Positions 1 through 5,493 of a DNA stretch of 5,493 nucleotides are shown piece by piece. The stretch spans positions 1-5,493 of the forward strand of contig JAETTS010000199.1 in NCBI GenBank assembly GCA_021769025.1, given 5' to 3'. Every line of letters begins with the position of its first letter. The stretch's first letter is position 1. Under the pieces are notes generated by a model. It searched no databases, was not told the origin of the DNA, and saw nothing but the letters and a program-made list of their open reading frames with translations. Source of the stretch: Enterocloster bolteae. GTDB lineage: Bacteria; Bacillota_A; Clostridia; Lachnospirales; Lachnospiraceae. The position numbers were made by a program, and so were the translations under genes.

Positions 1-1
1 G

Positions 2-826
2 AGCAGCCTGATTCAGACGGGAAAGCAGCTAGTCTGCTTAGGAATGGTTCTGGTGGTACTGGCACCCATTCTGCTTACCTTATTTGCAGCATTTAAGACC
101 AAGGCGGATATGGTGAATACATCGCCTCTTCTGCTTCCACCCCTTGGAAGAGTCACTACGGAGAATTTTAAAAAGGTTCTGGGGGATAAATATCTGCTGA
201 TCGGATTTAAGAATACCGGCGTGATCCTGGTAATCAGTATTTTCTTCAATGTAATGTTCGGAACCATTACCGCGTTTATACTGGAACGATTTCAGTTCCG
301 GCTGCGGCCAGTGATTATGGGGCTTTTTTTCCTGGGGATGCTGATTCCAAGTTTTGTGACGGAGATCGCCAGATTTAAGATCATCAATGGGCTGGGTCTC
401 TACAATACGCTGGGGGCGCCTATAGTGATCTATGTGGCATCGGATCTGATGCAGCTATACATTTACCGGCAGTTTATCTCCACGCTGCCTAGGTCCCTGG
501 ATGAGAGTGCACTGTTGGACGGTTGCAGTTATTTCGGGTTGTTTACACGGATTATCCTGCCGCTTTTAGCGCCGGCTACAGCCACGGTGATTATCATCAA
601 AGCCATAACCATTATCAATGATATGTATATTCCATATCTGTATATGCCGAAGAATAAGCTAAGAACGTTAACCACGTTCCTGATGAACTTCGCCAATGCC
701 CAGCAAGGGTCATGGCAGAAACTGGCGGCAGGAATCATTGTGATCATGCTGCCAACCATTGTGATCTATGTGTTCTTCCAGAAATATATTCTGGCAGGAG
801 TTGCAGCGGGGGCAGTGAAAGAGTAA
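2..826 (+). CDS. Carbohydrate ABC transporter permease, MalG/UgpE type (5' end cut by window)
   Basis: Inner-membrane permease subunit of a binding-protein-dependent sugar importer (family of MalG/UgpE, COG0395); it would pair with a MalF-like permease, a solute-binding protein and an ATPase, none of which lie in the window. The frame is open from base 2 and reads a short basic tail (SSLIQTGKQLVCLG) before the first hydrophobic segment, so the ATG at 44 is internal; that ATG also has an AGGA with no spacer. About 274 residues are visible against a usual 270-290, so only a few are missing. Hydrophobic segments alternate with loops as expected for six membrane spans. The cytoplasmic EAA loop that docks on the ATPase is clear at nt 500-568 (DESALLDGCSYFGLF followed by RIILPLLAP). 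The typical TENF motif precedes the second span. Stop TAA is at 824. The substrate cannot be read from sequence; nearby galE is only weak support for a galactoside. Family is certain, substrate unknown. Confidence 0.93.
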   Translation, partial: SSLIQTGKQLVCLGMVLVVLAPILLTLFAAFKTKADMVNTSPLLLPPLGRVTTENFKKVLGDKYLLIGFKNTGVILVISIFFNVMFGTITAFILERFQFRLRPVIMGLFFLGMLIPSFVTEIARFKIINGLGLYNTLGAPIVIYVASDLMQLYIYRQFISTLPRSLDESALLDGCSYFGLFTRIILPLLAPATATVIIIKAITIINDMYIPYLYMPKNKLRTLTTFLMNFANAQQGSWQKLAAGIIVIMLPTIVIYVFFQKYILAGVAAGAVKE

Positions 827-897
827 GGTCTTCCATAAAATCAAGGGAACGCTTTTTATAGGAAACCCTTAAAATTTCAAAAACAGAAAAATTTACA

Positions 898-926
898 TTG
901 TATTTCAGAGCCTTCCCCTTTATAAT
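898..926 (+). promoter_or_regulatory. Likely sigma-A promoter for galE and the PurF-like gene
   Basis: A perfect -10 hexamer TATAAT lies at 921-926, with a weak -35 TTGTAT (3 of 6 matches) at 898-903 and the ideal 17-nt spacer. The predicted start of transcription is near 933, giving a galE leader of about 50 nt. The -10 box sits inside the loop of the terminator at 909-943, so the terminator of the upstream operon and the promoter of the downstream one share DNA. TTTACA at 892-897 is a better -35 by sequence but is 23 nt from the -10, too far. Confidence 0.55.
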
Positions 927-943
927 AGGGAGGAAGGCTTTTT
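909..943 (+). terminator. Rho-independent terminator of the permease operon
   Basis: AGCCTTCC (909-916) pairs perfectly with GGAAGGCT (932-939). Two further C-G pairs (917-918 with 929-930) form across a bulged A at 931. The loop is AT-rich and a run of five T (939-943) follows. The stem begins 82 nt after the permease stop. The T run on the + strand and the position fit the end of the sugar transport operon. After initiation at the overlapping promoter, the new transcript would carry only the right arm of the stem, so it should not terminate itself. Confidence 0.8.
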
Positions 944-969
944 GAAATTCTTTATCATGATTCATAATC

Positions 970-976
970 AGGAGGA
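970..976 (+). promoter_or_regulatory. Ribosome binding site fixing the galE start
   Basis: AGGAGGA lies seven bases ahead of the ATG at 984. It rules out a longer reading from the TTG at 942, which would put 14 extra residues before the nucleotide-binding strand and would start inside the terminator's T run. Confidence 0.9.
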
Positions 977-983
977 CAAACAT

Positions 984-2003
984 ATGGCAATTTTAGTAAC
1001 TGGAGGCGCCGGATACATTGGCAGCCATACTTGTATCGAACTGCTCAACGCTGGGTATGACGTGGTGGTGGTTGACAATCTCTGCAATTCCTGCAAGGAA
1101 TCTTTAAAGAGAGTGGAAGAGATAACAGGAAAGAGCTTAACCTTCTATGAGGTGGATCTGTTGGATCAGGCTGGATTAAAGAGGGTTTTCGACAATGAAA
1201 AGATCGAGTCAGTGATTCATTTTGCAGGATTAAAAGCAGTGGGAGAATCTGTATTTAAGCCTCTTGAGTATTATCATAACAACATTACAGGCACCTTGAT
1301 TCTTTGCGATGAGATGAGAAAGCATGGAGTCAAGAGCATTGTTTTCAGCTCTTCCGCCACGGTTTATGGAAACCCGGCGTTTGTGCCGATCACGGAGGAG
1401 TGCCCTAAGGGAGAGATCACCAATCCATACGGCCGCACCAAAGGAATGCTGGAGCAGATTCTGACAGACTTGCACACTGCGGATCCGGAGTGGCAGATCA
1501 TGTTGCTTCGGTACTTCAACCCCATTGGCGCTCATGAGTCCGGAAGGATCGGTGAGAATCCAAAGGGGATTCCCAACAATTTGCTTCCCTATATTACCCA
1601 GGTGGCTGTGGGCAAGCTGGTATGCCTTGGCGTATTCGGCAATGACTATGACACGGCGGACGGAACCTGTGTGAGAGACTATATCCATGTAGTGGATCTG
1701 GCGGACGGCCATGTGAAAGCGCTGCAGAAGATGAAGGATGAAAAGGGTGGTGTGTGGATCTACAATCTGGGTACTGGCACTGGCTATAGCGTTCTGGATG
1801 TGATCAATGCCTTTGAGGAAGCCAATGACTTAAAGATCAACTATGTGTTCAAGGAGAGACGTGCAGGGGATGTTCCAGCTTGCTATGCGGATCCATCCAA
1901 GGCCCACAAGGAGTTGGGATGGGTTGCCAAGCGGGGAATCAAGGAGATGTGCCAGGATTCCTGGAGATGGCAGAAGAACAATCCGGAAGGCTATGTGGAA
2001 TAG
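984..2003 (+). CDS. galE: UDP-glucose 4-epimerase
   Basis: Interconverts UDP-glucose and UDP-galactose in the cytoplasm (Leloir pathway and supply of galactosyl donors for surface polysaccharide), using tightly bound NAD+. It is a short-chain dehydrogenase/reductase of 339 residues, against 338 in E. coli GalE. Visible features are the Rossmann motif GGAGYIG at 7-13, the NAD-ribose acidic residue in VVVVDNL (Asp31), [11 protein letters not shown] at 79-89, the catalytic Ser124 in FSSSATVYG, Tyr149 and Lys153 in [17 protein letters not shown] at 175-184, and [16 protein letters not shown] near the C terminus. Cys300 occupies the position of E. coli Tyr299 and human Cys307; a small residue there is associated with also accepting UDP-GlcNAc/UDP-GalNAc, so this enzyme may be bifunctional (inference). 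It starts about 50 nt after the predicted promoter and is followed after 41 nt by the PurF-like gene, probably on the same mRNA. Nothing looks broken. Confidence 0.97.
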   Translation: MAILVTGGAGYIGSHTCIELLNAGYDVVVVDNLCNSCKESLKRVEEITGKSLTFYEVDLLDQAGLKRVFDNEKIESVIHFAGLKAVGESVFKPLEYYHNNITGTLILCDEMRKHGVKSIVFSSSATVYGNPAFVPITEECPKGEITNPYGRTKGMLEQILTDLHTADPEWQIMLLRYFNPIGAHESGRIGENPKGIPNNLLPYITQVAVGKLVCLGVFGNDYDTADGTCVRDYIHVVDLADGHVKALQKMKDEKGGVWIYNLGTGTGYSVLDVINAFEEANDLKINYVFKERRAGDVPACYADPSKAHKELGWVAKRGIKEMCQDSWRWQKNNPEGYVE

Positions 2004-2044
2004 GCCAGGTATAAAGCAAACTGACAAAACGAAGGAGACACAGA

Positions 2045-3454
2045 ATGGGTGGAATTTTTGGAGTAGCTGCCAAGAAGAACTGTACACTTGAATTATTTTA
2101 CGGAATCGACTATCATTCCCATCTGGGAACACGCCGTGGCGGGATGGCTACTTACGGGCCGGAAGGGTTTAACCGGGCGATTCACAACATTGAGAACTCT
2201 CCTTTCCGAACTAAGTTTGAGCGGGACGTGGAAGAGATGAAAGGCCACATGGGAATTGGATGCATTTCTGATTATGAGCCCCAGCCTCTGTTGATTCAAT
2301 CCCATCTGGGAAGCTTTGCCATAGTAACTGTGGGGAAGATCAACAACTTCCGTGCTCTTTTGGACAAGTTATATGCCAGCGGCAATTCTCATTTTCAGGA
2401 GATGAGCAGCGGGCAGGTTAATGCCACGGAACTGGTGGCATCTATGATCTGCCAGAGGGACAGCCTTGTGGACGGGATCCGCTATGTTCAAGAGATGGTT
2501 GACGGATCCATGACTATGCTTCTGCTTACTAAGAACGGAATCTATGCTGCCAGGGATCGGTTCGGCCGGACTCCGCTGATTGTGGGACAAAAAGAAGACG
2601 CATACTGTATTAGTTTTGAGAATTTTGCCTATATTAATCTGGGATACAGCGATTATAAGGAGCTGGGCCCAGGAGAGATTGTTCTGGTGACACCGGAGGG
2701 CGTAAAGCAGCTGGCTCCTCCAGGGGATAAGATGAGAATCTGTTCCTTCCTGTGGGTGTACTATGGTTACCCCACCTCTTCTTACGAGGGAGTCAATGTG
2801 GAGGAAATGCGCTACAAATGCGGCAGCATGCTGGCCAAACGTGACGGAAAAGAGGTATCGGCAGACATTGTGGCAGGCGTTCCGGATTCCGGAATCGCTC
2901 ATGCCATCGGATATGCCAATGAATCCCGGATTCCCTTTGCCAGGCCTTTTATCAAATACACGCCTACCTGGCCCAGGTCGTTTATGCCTACCAACCAGGA
3001 GCAGAGGAACCTGATCGCGCGGATGAAGCTGATTCCGGTGAAGGCATTGATTGAGAAAAAGAGGCTTCTGCTGATTGATGATTCCATTGTTCGTGGAACT
3101 CAGCTGCGGGAGACAACGGAATTTTTGTACCAAAGCGGTGCCAAGGAGGTTCATGTGCGCCCGGCCTGTCCGCCGATCTTGTTCGGATGTAAGTATTTAA
3201 ACTTCTCCCGGTCACAGTCGGATCTGGACTTGATCTCCAGAAGAGTCATCCTGGAGAGGGAAGGGGAGCATGCAGACAGCACGCTGGGTGAGTATGCGGA
3301 TCCAGAGAGTGAACGCTATGAGTGCATGTGTCAGGAGATCTGCAAAAAACAGAATTTTACCAGCCTTAGGTATCACCGCCTGGATGATATGGTGGAATCT
3401 ATCGGCCTCCCTAAGTGCAAGCTTTGTACGTACTGTTTTGACGGCAAGGAATAG
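2045..3454 (+). CDS. PurF-like amidophosphoribosyltransferase paralogue with inactivated glutaminase domain
   Basis: True PurF makes 5-phosphoribosylamine from PRPP and glutamine, the first step of purine synthesis. This 469-residue protein has the same two-domain plan, an N-terminal Ntn-type glutaminase-like fold (about 1-230) and a C-terminal phosphoribosyltransferase (about 255-390). The second half looks competent: pyrophosphate loop VAGVPDSG (276-283), RSFMPTNQEQR and RMKLIPV, and PRPP loop IDDSIVRGT (344-352). Cysteines 233, 382, 461 and 464 match the four 4Fe-4S ligands of Bacillus-type PurF. The first half has lost glutaminase residues: Cys1 of MCGI is Gly2, the HRGQEGAG stretch reads TRRGGMA, GHxRY reads GHMGI, the oxyanion NG reads VG, and SDTE reads NATE. 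It should therefore not use glutamine; ammonia or another amine, or a different phosphoribosyl reaction, is possible. GGAG at 2034-2037 stands seven bases before the ATG. It is probably cotranscribed with galE. Family is sure; function is unresolved, and purF should not be assigned without checking for a canonical copy elsewhere. Confidence 0.9.
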   Translation: MGGIFGVAAKKNCTLELFYGIDYHSHLGTRRGGMATYGPEGFNRAIHNIENSPFRTKFERDVEEMKGHMGIGCISDYEPQPLLIQSHLGSFAIVTVGKINNFRALLDKLYASGNSHFQEMSSGQVNATELVASMICQRDSLVDGIRYVQEMVDGSMTMLLLTKNGIYAARDRFGRTPLIVGQKEDAYCISFENFAYINLGYSDYKELGPGEIVLVTPEGVKQLAPPGDKMRICSFLWVYYGYPTSSYEGVNVEEMRYKCGSMLAKRDGKEVSADIVAGVPDSGIAHAIGYANESRIPFARPFIKYTPTWPRSFMPTNQEQRNLIARMKLIPVKALIEKKRLLLIDDSIVRGTQLRETTEFLYQSGAKEVHVRPACPPILFGCKYLNFSRSQSDLDLISRRVILEREGEHADSTLGEYADPESERYECMCQEICKKQNFTSLRYHRLDDMVESIGLPKCKLCTYCFDGKE

Positions 3455-3477
3455 ACAGACATTCGTATCCTGACAGG

Positions 3478-3510
3478 AAGGGCTAAGGAGCTGTCCTTGG
3501 CCCTTTTCTT
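3478..3510 (+). terminator. Strong rho-independent terminator after the PurF-like gene
   Basis: A 12-bp stem pairs AAGGGCTAAGGA (3478-3489) with TCCTTGGCCCTT (3494-3505) through a GCTG tetraloop, with a single G-U pair and no mismatch. A T-rich tail (TTTTCTTACTTTTC) follows. It starts 24 nt after the stop codon and closes the galE transcription unit. The stem is nearly symmetric, but the T-rich tract lies on the + strand side only. Confidence 0.93.
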
Positions 3511-3552
3511 ACTTTTCATTTTCCTTTGTGGAAACGCTGCCAATATTCCAGG

Positions 3553-3558
3553 TATAAG
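3553..3558 (+). promoter_or_regulatory. Possible -10 box for the yitT-family gene
   Basis: Because a strong terminator precedes it, the next gene needs its own promoter in 3511-3635. TATAAG here is a 5-of-6 match to a -10 box. No good -35 is seen at 16-18 nt; the nearest candidate, TTGTGG at 3526-3531, is 21 nt away. Tentative. Confidence 0.3.
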
Positions 3559-3586
3559 GGGGACGGAAAGAACAGATAAGAGTCAG

Positions 3587-3601
3587 CCGCCTGTCAGGCG
3601 G
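3587..3601. repeat. GC-rich 15-bp palindrome in the yitT leader
   Basis: CCGCCTG and CAGGCGG are perfect inverted 7-mers around one central T. The element lies about 30 nt downstream of the possible -10 box and 34 nt before the start codon. It could be a repressor operator or a short RNA hairpin (5-bp GC stem, 5-nt loop) in the leader. No T run follows, so it is not a terminator. Confidence 0.5.
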
Positions 3602-3620
3602 TCAGTACAGTTTCAGAAAA

Positions 3621-3627
3621 GAGAGGA
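3621..3627 (+). promoter_or_regulatory. Ribosome binding site fixing the YitT-family start
   Basis: GAGAGGA ends eight bases before the ATG at 3636. The in-frame TTG at 3630 would leave only two bases of spacing, so the ATG is preferred and the protein is 289 residues. Confidence 0.8.
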
Positions 3628-3635
3628 TTTTGGCT

Positions 3636-4505
3636 ATGATAGCCCAGTTAAAAAAGAACAGAATGGTCCACAGGCTGATTACAATCGTTGCGGTTGTGGC
3701 ATCGGCAGTTCTTCAGACCTATGTGATTCAGGCGTTTATCCGACCGGCTGGCTTGCTTTCCGGCGGGTTTACAGGTATTGCCATCTTGCTTGACAAGATA
3801 GCAGAATTGTATGGAAGGAATTTTTCCACGTCTCTTGGAATGTTGGTACTGAACATACCGGTAGCGGTTCTATGCAGCCGGAGTATCAGTATGCGGTTTA
3901 CTTTTTATTCCCTGGTGCAGGTCTTTCTCACCAGCTTTTTGCTTAAGGTCTGCCATTTCACGCCGTTGTTTGACGATCTGATGCTGAATGTGATTTTCGG
4001 AGGATTTCTCTATGGCGTATCCATAGCAGTGGCTTTAAAAGGGAATGCTTCCACAGGAGGCACGGATTTCATCGCTCTGTATGTGTCCAACCGGACGGGA
4101 CGATCCATCTGGCAGTATGTGTTTGCAGGAAATGTGGCGCTGTTAAGCCTGTATGGGATTTTGTTCGGGTGGCAGTATGCAGGCTATTCCATTCTGTTTC
4201 AGTTCATTTCTACCAGGACCATTTCCACCTTCCATCACCGGTATGAGCGGGTGACGCTTCAGATCACCACGAAAAATGCGGAGGATGTGATCAAGGCATA
4301 TGTATCCCAGTACCGGCACGGGATTTCCTGCGTGGATGCGGTAGGCGGATACAGCCACCAGAAAATGTATCTTCTGCACACGGTGGTATCTTCTTATGAG
4401 GTAAGTGAGGTGGTGGCTCTCATGAAGACCCAGGATCCTCATATTATTGTGAATATGATGCGGACCGAGAACTTTTATGGGAAGTTCTATCAGGCGCCGC
4501 TTTGA
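3636..4505 (+). CDS. YitT-family membrane protein with C-terminal DUF2179 domain
   Basis: Integral membrane protein of the YitT family (two YitT_membrane/DUF161 units plus DUF2179), common in several paralogues per Firmicute genome; the biochemical role is not established. After a short basic N terminus come hydrophobic segments at about 13-34, 43-56, 66-80, 88-106, 115-135 and 160-190. Family signatures are RPAGLLSGGFTGIAILL (36-52) and, in the second half, VALKGNASTGGTDFIALYV (132-150); the repeated small-residue GG motif reflects the internal duplication. From about 205 a soluble region follows (RVTLQITTK, HGISCVDAVGGYS, then IVNMMRTENFYGKFYQ), the DUF2179 fold that resembles a ligand-binding regulatory domain. 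Length (289) is normal for the family. It is isolated from the upstream unit by a strong terminator, and no terminator separates it from hisZ 104 nt downstream, so read-through into hisZ is possible. The family call is secure; substrate or ligand is unknown. Confidence 0.93.
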   Translation: MIAQLKKNRMVHRLITIVAVVASAVLQTYVIQAFIRPAGLLSGGFTGIAILLDKIAELYGRNFSTSLGMLVLNIPVAVLCSRSISMRFTFYSLVQVFLTSFLLKVCHFTPLFDDLMLNVIFGGFLYGVSIAVALKGNASTGGTDFIALYVSNRTGRSIWQYVFAGNVALLSLYGILFGWQYAGYSILFQFISTRTISTFHHRYERVTLQITTKNAEDVIKAYVSQYRHGISCVDAVGGYSHQKMYLLHTVVSSYEVSEVVALMKTQDPHIIVNMMRTENFYGKFYQAPL

Positions 4506-4598
4506 TAGATGGATGGCAGGCAGAGGGTATCTTAGATGGCTTGCCGGCTGGTTGCCGCCGAAGAACATTGAACATGCAGAGGCAGCAGCGAAGAGAAA

Positions 4599-4603
4599 GG
4601 GGA
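4599..4603 (+). promoter_or_regulatory. Ribosome binding site for hisZ
   Basis: GGGGA, within AAAGGGGA at 4596-4603, lies six bases before the ATG at 4610 but directly abuts the in-frame ATG at 4604. Spacing therefore favours 4610. Another in-frame ATG at 4574 has no convincing Shine-Dalgarno sequence. Confidence 0.65.
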
Positions 4604-4609
4604 ATGGCT

Positions 4610-5493
4610 ATGGCGGCTTTGGAATTATTTCATACACCGGAAGGTGTAAGGGACTTGTACGGCCTGGAATGCGCAAGGAAACTGGCGGTACAGGAACAGA
4701 TCAGCCAGGTGTTTCATCTATATGGGTATGAGGATATAGAGACGCCTGCATTTGAATTTTTTGATATTTTCAATAAGGAACGGGGAAGCGTTAGTTCCAG
4801 GGAGATGTTTAAATTTTTTGACAGGGACAACAATACCCTGGTATTGAAGCCGGATGTGACACCGGCCATTGCCAGGTGCGTGGCCAGATATTTTATGGAT
4901 CAGGACATACCGGTGCGTCTGTGCTACCGGGAGAGGACCTTTACCAACAACACCAGCTATCAGGGCCGGTTAAAAGAGGTGACTCAGACCGGGGCAGAGT
5001 TCATTGGGGAGGATTCCGAGGCAGCTGACGGGGAGATGATTGCCATGGTCATTGATTCCCTGAAGGCAGCCGGCCTTTCCCAGTTCCAGGTGGAGATCGG
5101 GCAGATGGAGTTCTTTAAGGGCCTGGTGGAGGAAGCCGGCATGGACAGGGAGACAGAGGATACTCTTCGGGAATTAATTGAGAATAAGAATTATTTTGGC
5201 GTGGAGGCGCTGGTTTCTGAGAGGAAGCTTTCAGGAGAACTGAGAGGCCTGTTCTTAAAGTTGCCGGAGCTATTCGGCTCGCTGGATGAGATGAAGAAGA
5301 TCAAAAACATGGTGAAGAATCCCCGGTCTTTAAAGGCCATTGAACGGCTGGAAAAGGTGCAGGCTATTCTGGAAGTTTACGGGATGGAAGAGTATGTGTC
5401 CTATGATCTTGGCATGTTAAGCACATCCCAGTATTATACTGGGATTATCTTCAAGGCTTACACCTATGGAACAGGAGAATATATTGTGACCGG
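4610..5493 (+). CDS. hisZ: ATP phosphoribosyltransferase regulatory subunit HisZ (3' end cut by window)
   Basis: HisZ is a catalytically dead relative of histidyl-tRNA synthetase. It binds the short form of HisG to give the active complex that joins ATP and PRPP in the first step of histidine synthesis, and it mediates histidine feedback. 294 codons are visible of a usual 390-420. Readable motifs are FHTPEGVRDLYG (7-18), HLYGYEDIETPAFEFFDIF (36-54), the class II core VLKPDVTPAIARCVA (78-92), the motif 2 region YQGRLKEVTQTGAEFIG (117-133) and SYDLGMLSTSQYYTG (264-278). It differs from true HisRS: the FRxER of motif 2 reads FTNNT, and the LVRGLDYYTG histidine motif is replaced by DLGMLSTSQYYTG with the arginine lost. 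This fits HisZ rather than HisS. hisG is expected just past the window edge. The start is 4610, with 4604 as an alternative. No T-box or other His-responsive leader is seen in the 104-nt gap upstream. Confidence 0.93.
   Translation, partial: MAALELFHTPEGVRDLYGLECARKLAVQEQISQVFHLYGYEDIETPAFEFFDIFNKERGSVSSREMFKFFDRDNNTLVLKPDVTPAIARCVARYFMDQDIPVRLCYRERTFTNNTSYQGRLKEVTQTGAEFIGEDSEAADGEMIAMVIDSLKAAGLSQFQVEIGQMEFFKGLVEEAGMDRETEDTLRELIENKNYFGVEALVSERKLSGELRGLFLKLPELFGSLDEMKKIKNMVKNPRSLKAIERLEKVQAILEVYGMEEYVSYDLGMLSTSQYYTGIIFKAYTYGTGEYIVT

Noticed and set aside
44..46. ATG as the true start of the permease
   Set aside because: It lies at the edge of the first membrane segment, has AGGA with zero spacing, and the frame is open upstream with a typical polar N-terminal tail.
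843..870. Inverted repeat AAGGG...CCCTT after the permease stop
   Set aside because: Only five pairs around an 18-nt loop and no T run; the real terminator lies just downstream.
942..983. Longer galE reading from the TTG at 942, adding 14 residues
   Set aside because: It starts inside the terminator T run and has no suitable ribosome binding site. The ATG at 984 has AGGAGGA at ideal spacing and gives the normal GalE N terminus.
2005..2014. CCAGGTATAA shared with 3548-3557, both ahead of genes, with a -10-like TATAA
   Set aside because: A 10-mer repeated once is compatible with chance. Neither copy has a -35 at proper spacing, and the first overlaps the region right after the galE stop in a tight operon.
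2045..2050. Missing catalytic Cys of the PurF-like protein as a sequencing error
   Set aside because: Several other independent glutamine-site residues are replaced too, and the frame is intact over 469 codons.
2369..3154. Long open frame of 261 codons on the minus strand inside the PurF-like gene
   Set aside because: It is fully antisense to a clearly conserved coding region, has no recognisable motif, and is explained by codon bias of the + strand gene.
4515..4545. GGCAGGC / GCTTGCC stem after yitT as a terminator
   Set aside because: Seven pairs including a G-U, a 17-nt loop and no T run.
4477..4731. Open frame of 84 codons bridging yitT and hisZ
   Set aside because: It overlaps both conserved genes in another frame, has low-complexity Gly/Arg content and no ribosome binding site.

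Overview
The window looks like chromosomal DNA from a low-to-mid GC Gram-positive anaerobe, most likely a gut-type clostridium (Lachnospiraceae / Clostridium cluster XIV). The reasons are strong AGGAGG-type ribosome binding sites, a clostridial HisZ, a YitT-family protein, a short-spaced operon layout and the flavour of the protein sequences. That placement is inference; no rRNA or other marker gene is present. All five genes are on the + strand and I see no mobile element, tRNA, rRNA or CRISPR array.

Layout: (1) 2-826, the 3' part, nearly complete, of a MalG/UgpE-type sugar ABC transporter permease, probably the last gene of its transport operon. (2) 827-983, a gap holding a rho-independent terminator (909-943) whose loop contains a perfect TATAAT, part of a likely promoter for the next gene. 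(3) 984-2003, galE, UDP-glucose 4-epimerase, with intact Ser124/Tyr149/Lys153. (4) 2045-3454, a PurF-like amidophosphoribosyltransferase paralogue 41 nt after galE. Its phosphoribosyltransferase half and four iron-sulfur cysteines look intact, but the N-terminal glutaminase has lost its catalytic cysteine (MGGIFG instead of MCGIxG) and several other glutamine-site residues. (5) 3478-3510, a strong terminator. (6) 3636-4505, a YitT-family membrane protein with a C-terminal DUF2179 domain, preceded by a GC-rich palindrome. (7) 4610 to the window end, the 5' part of hisZ, the regulatory subunit of ATP phosphoribosyltransferase, probably leading into a his operon.

How they work together: galE and the PurF-like gene appear to form a two-gene transcription unit with its own promoter and terminator, flanked by the end of a sugar transport operon and by yitT-hisZ. 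GalE supplies UDP-galactose and, judging from Cys300, possibly UDP-GalNAc. HisZ with a short-form HisG would carry out the first PRPP-consuming step of histidine synthesis.

The item most worth following up is the PurF-like protein. It is a consistently 'glutaminase-dead' PRPP enzyme that has kept its metal site, so a standard annotation as glutamine-dependent PurF is probably wrong.
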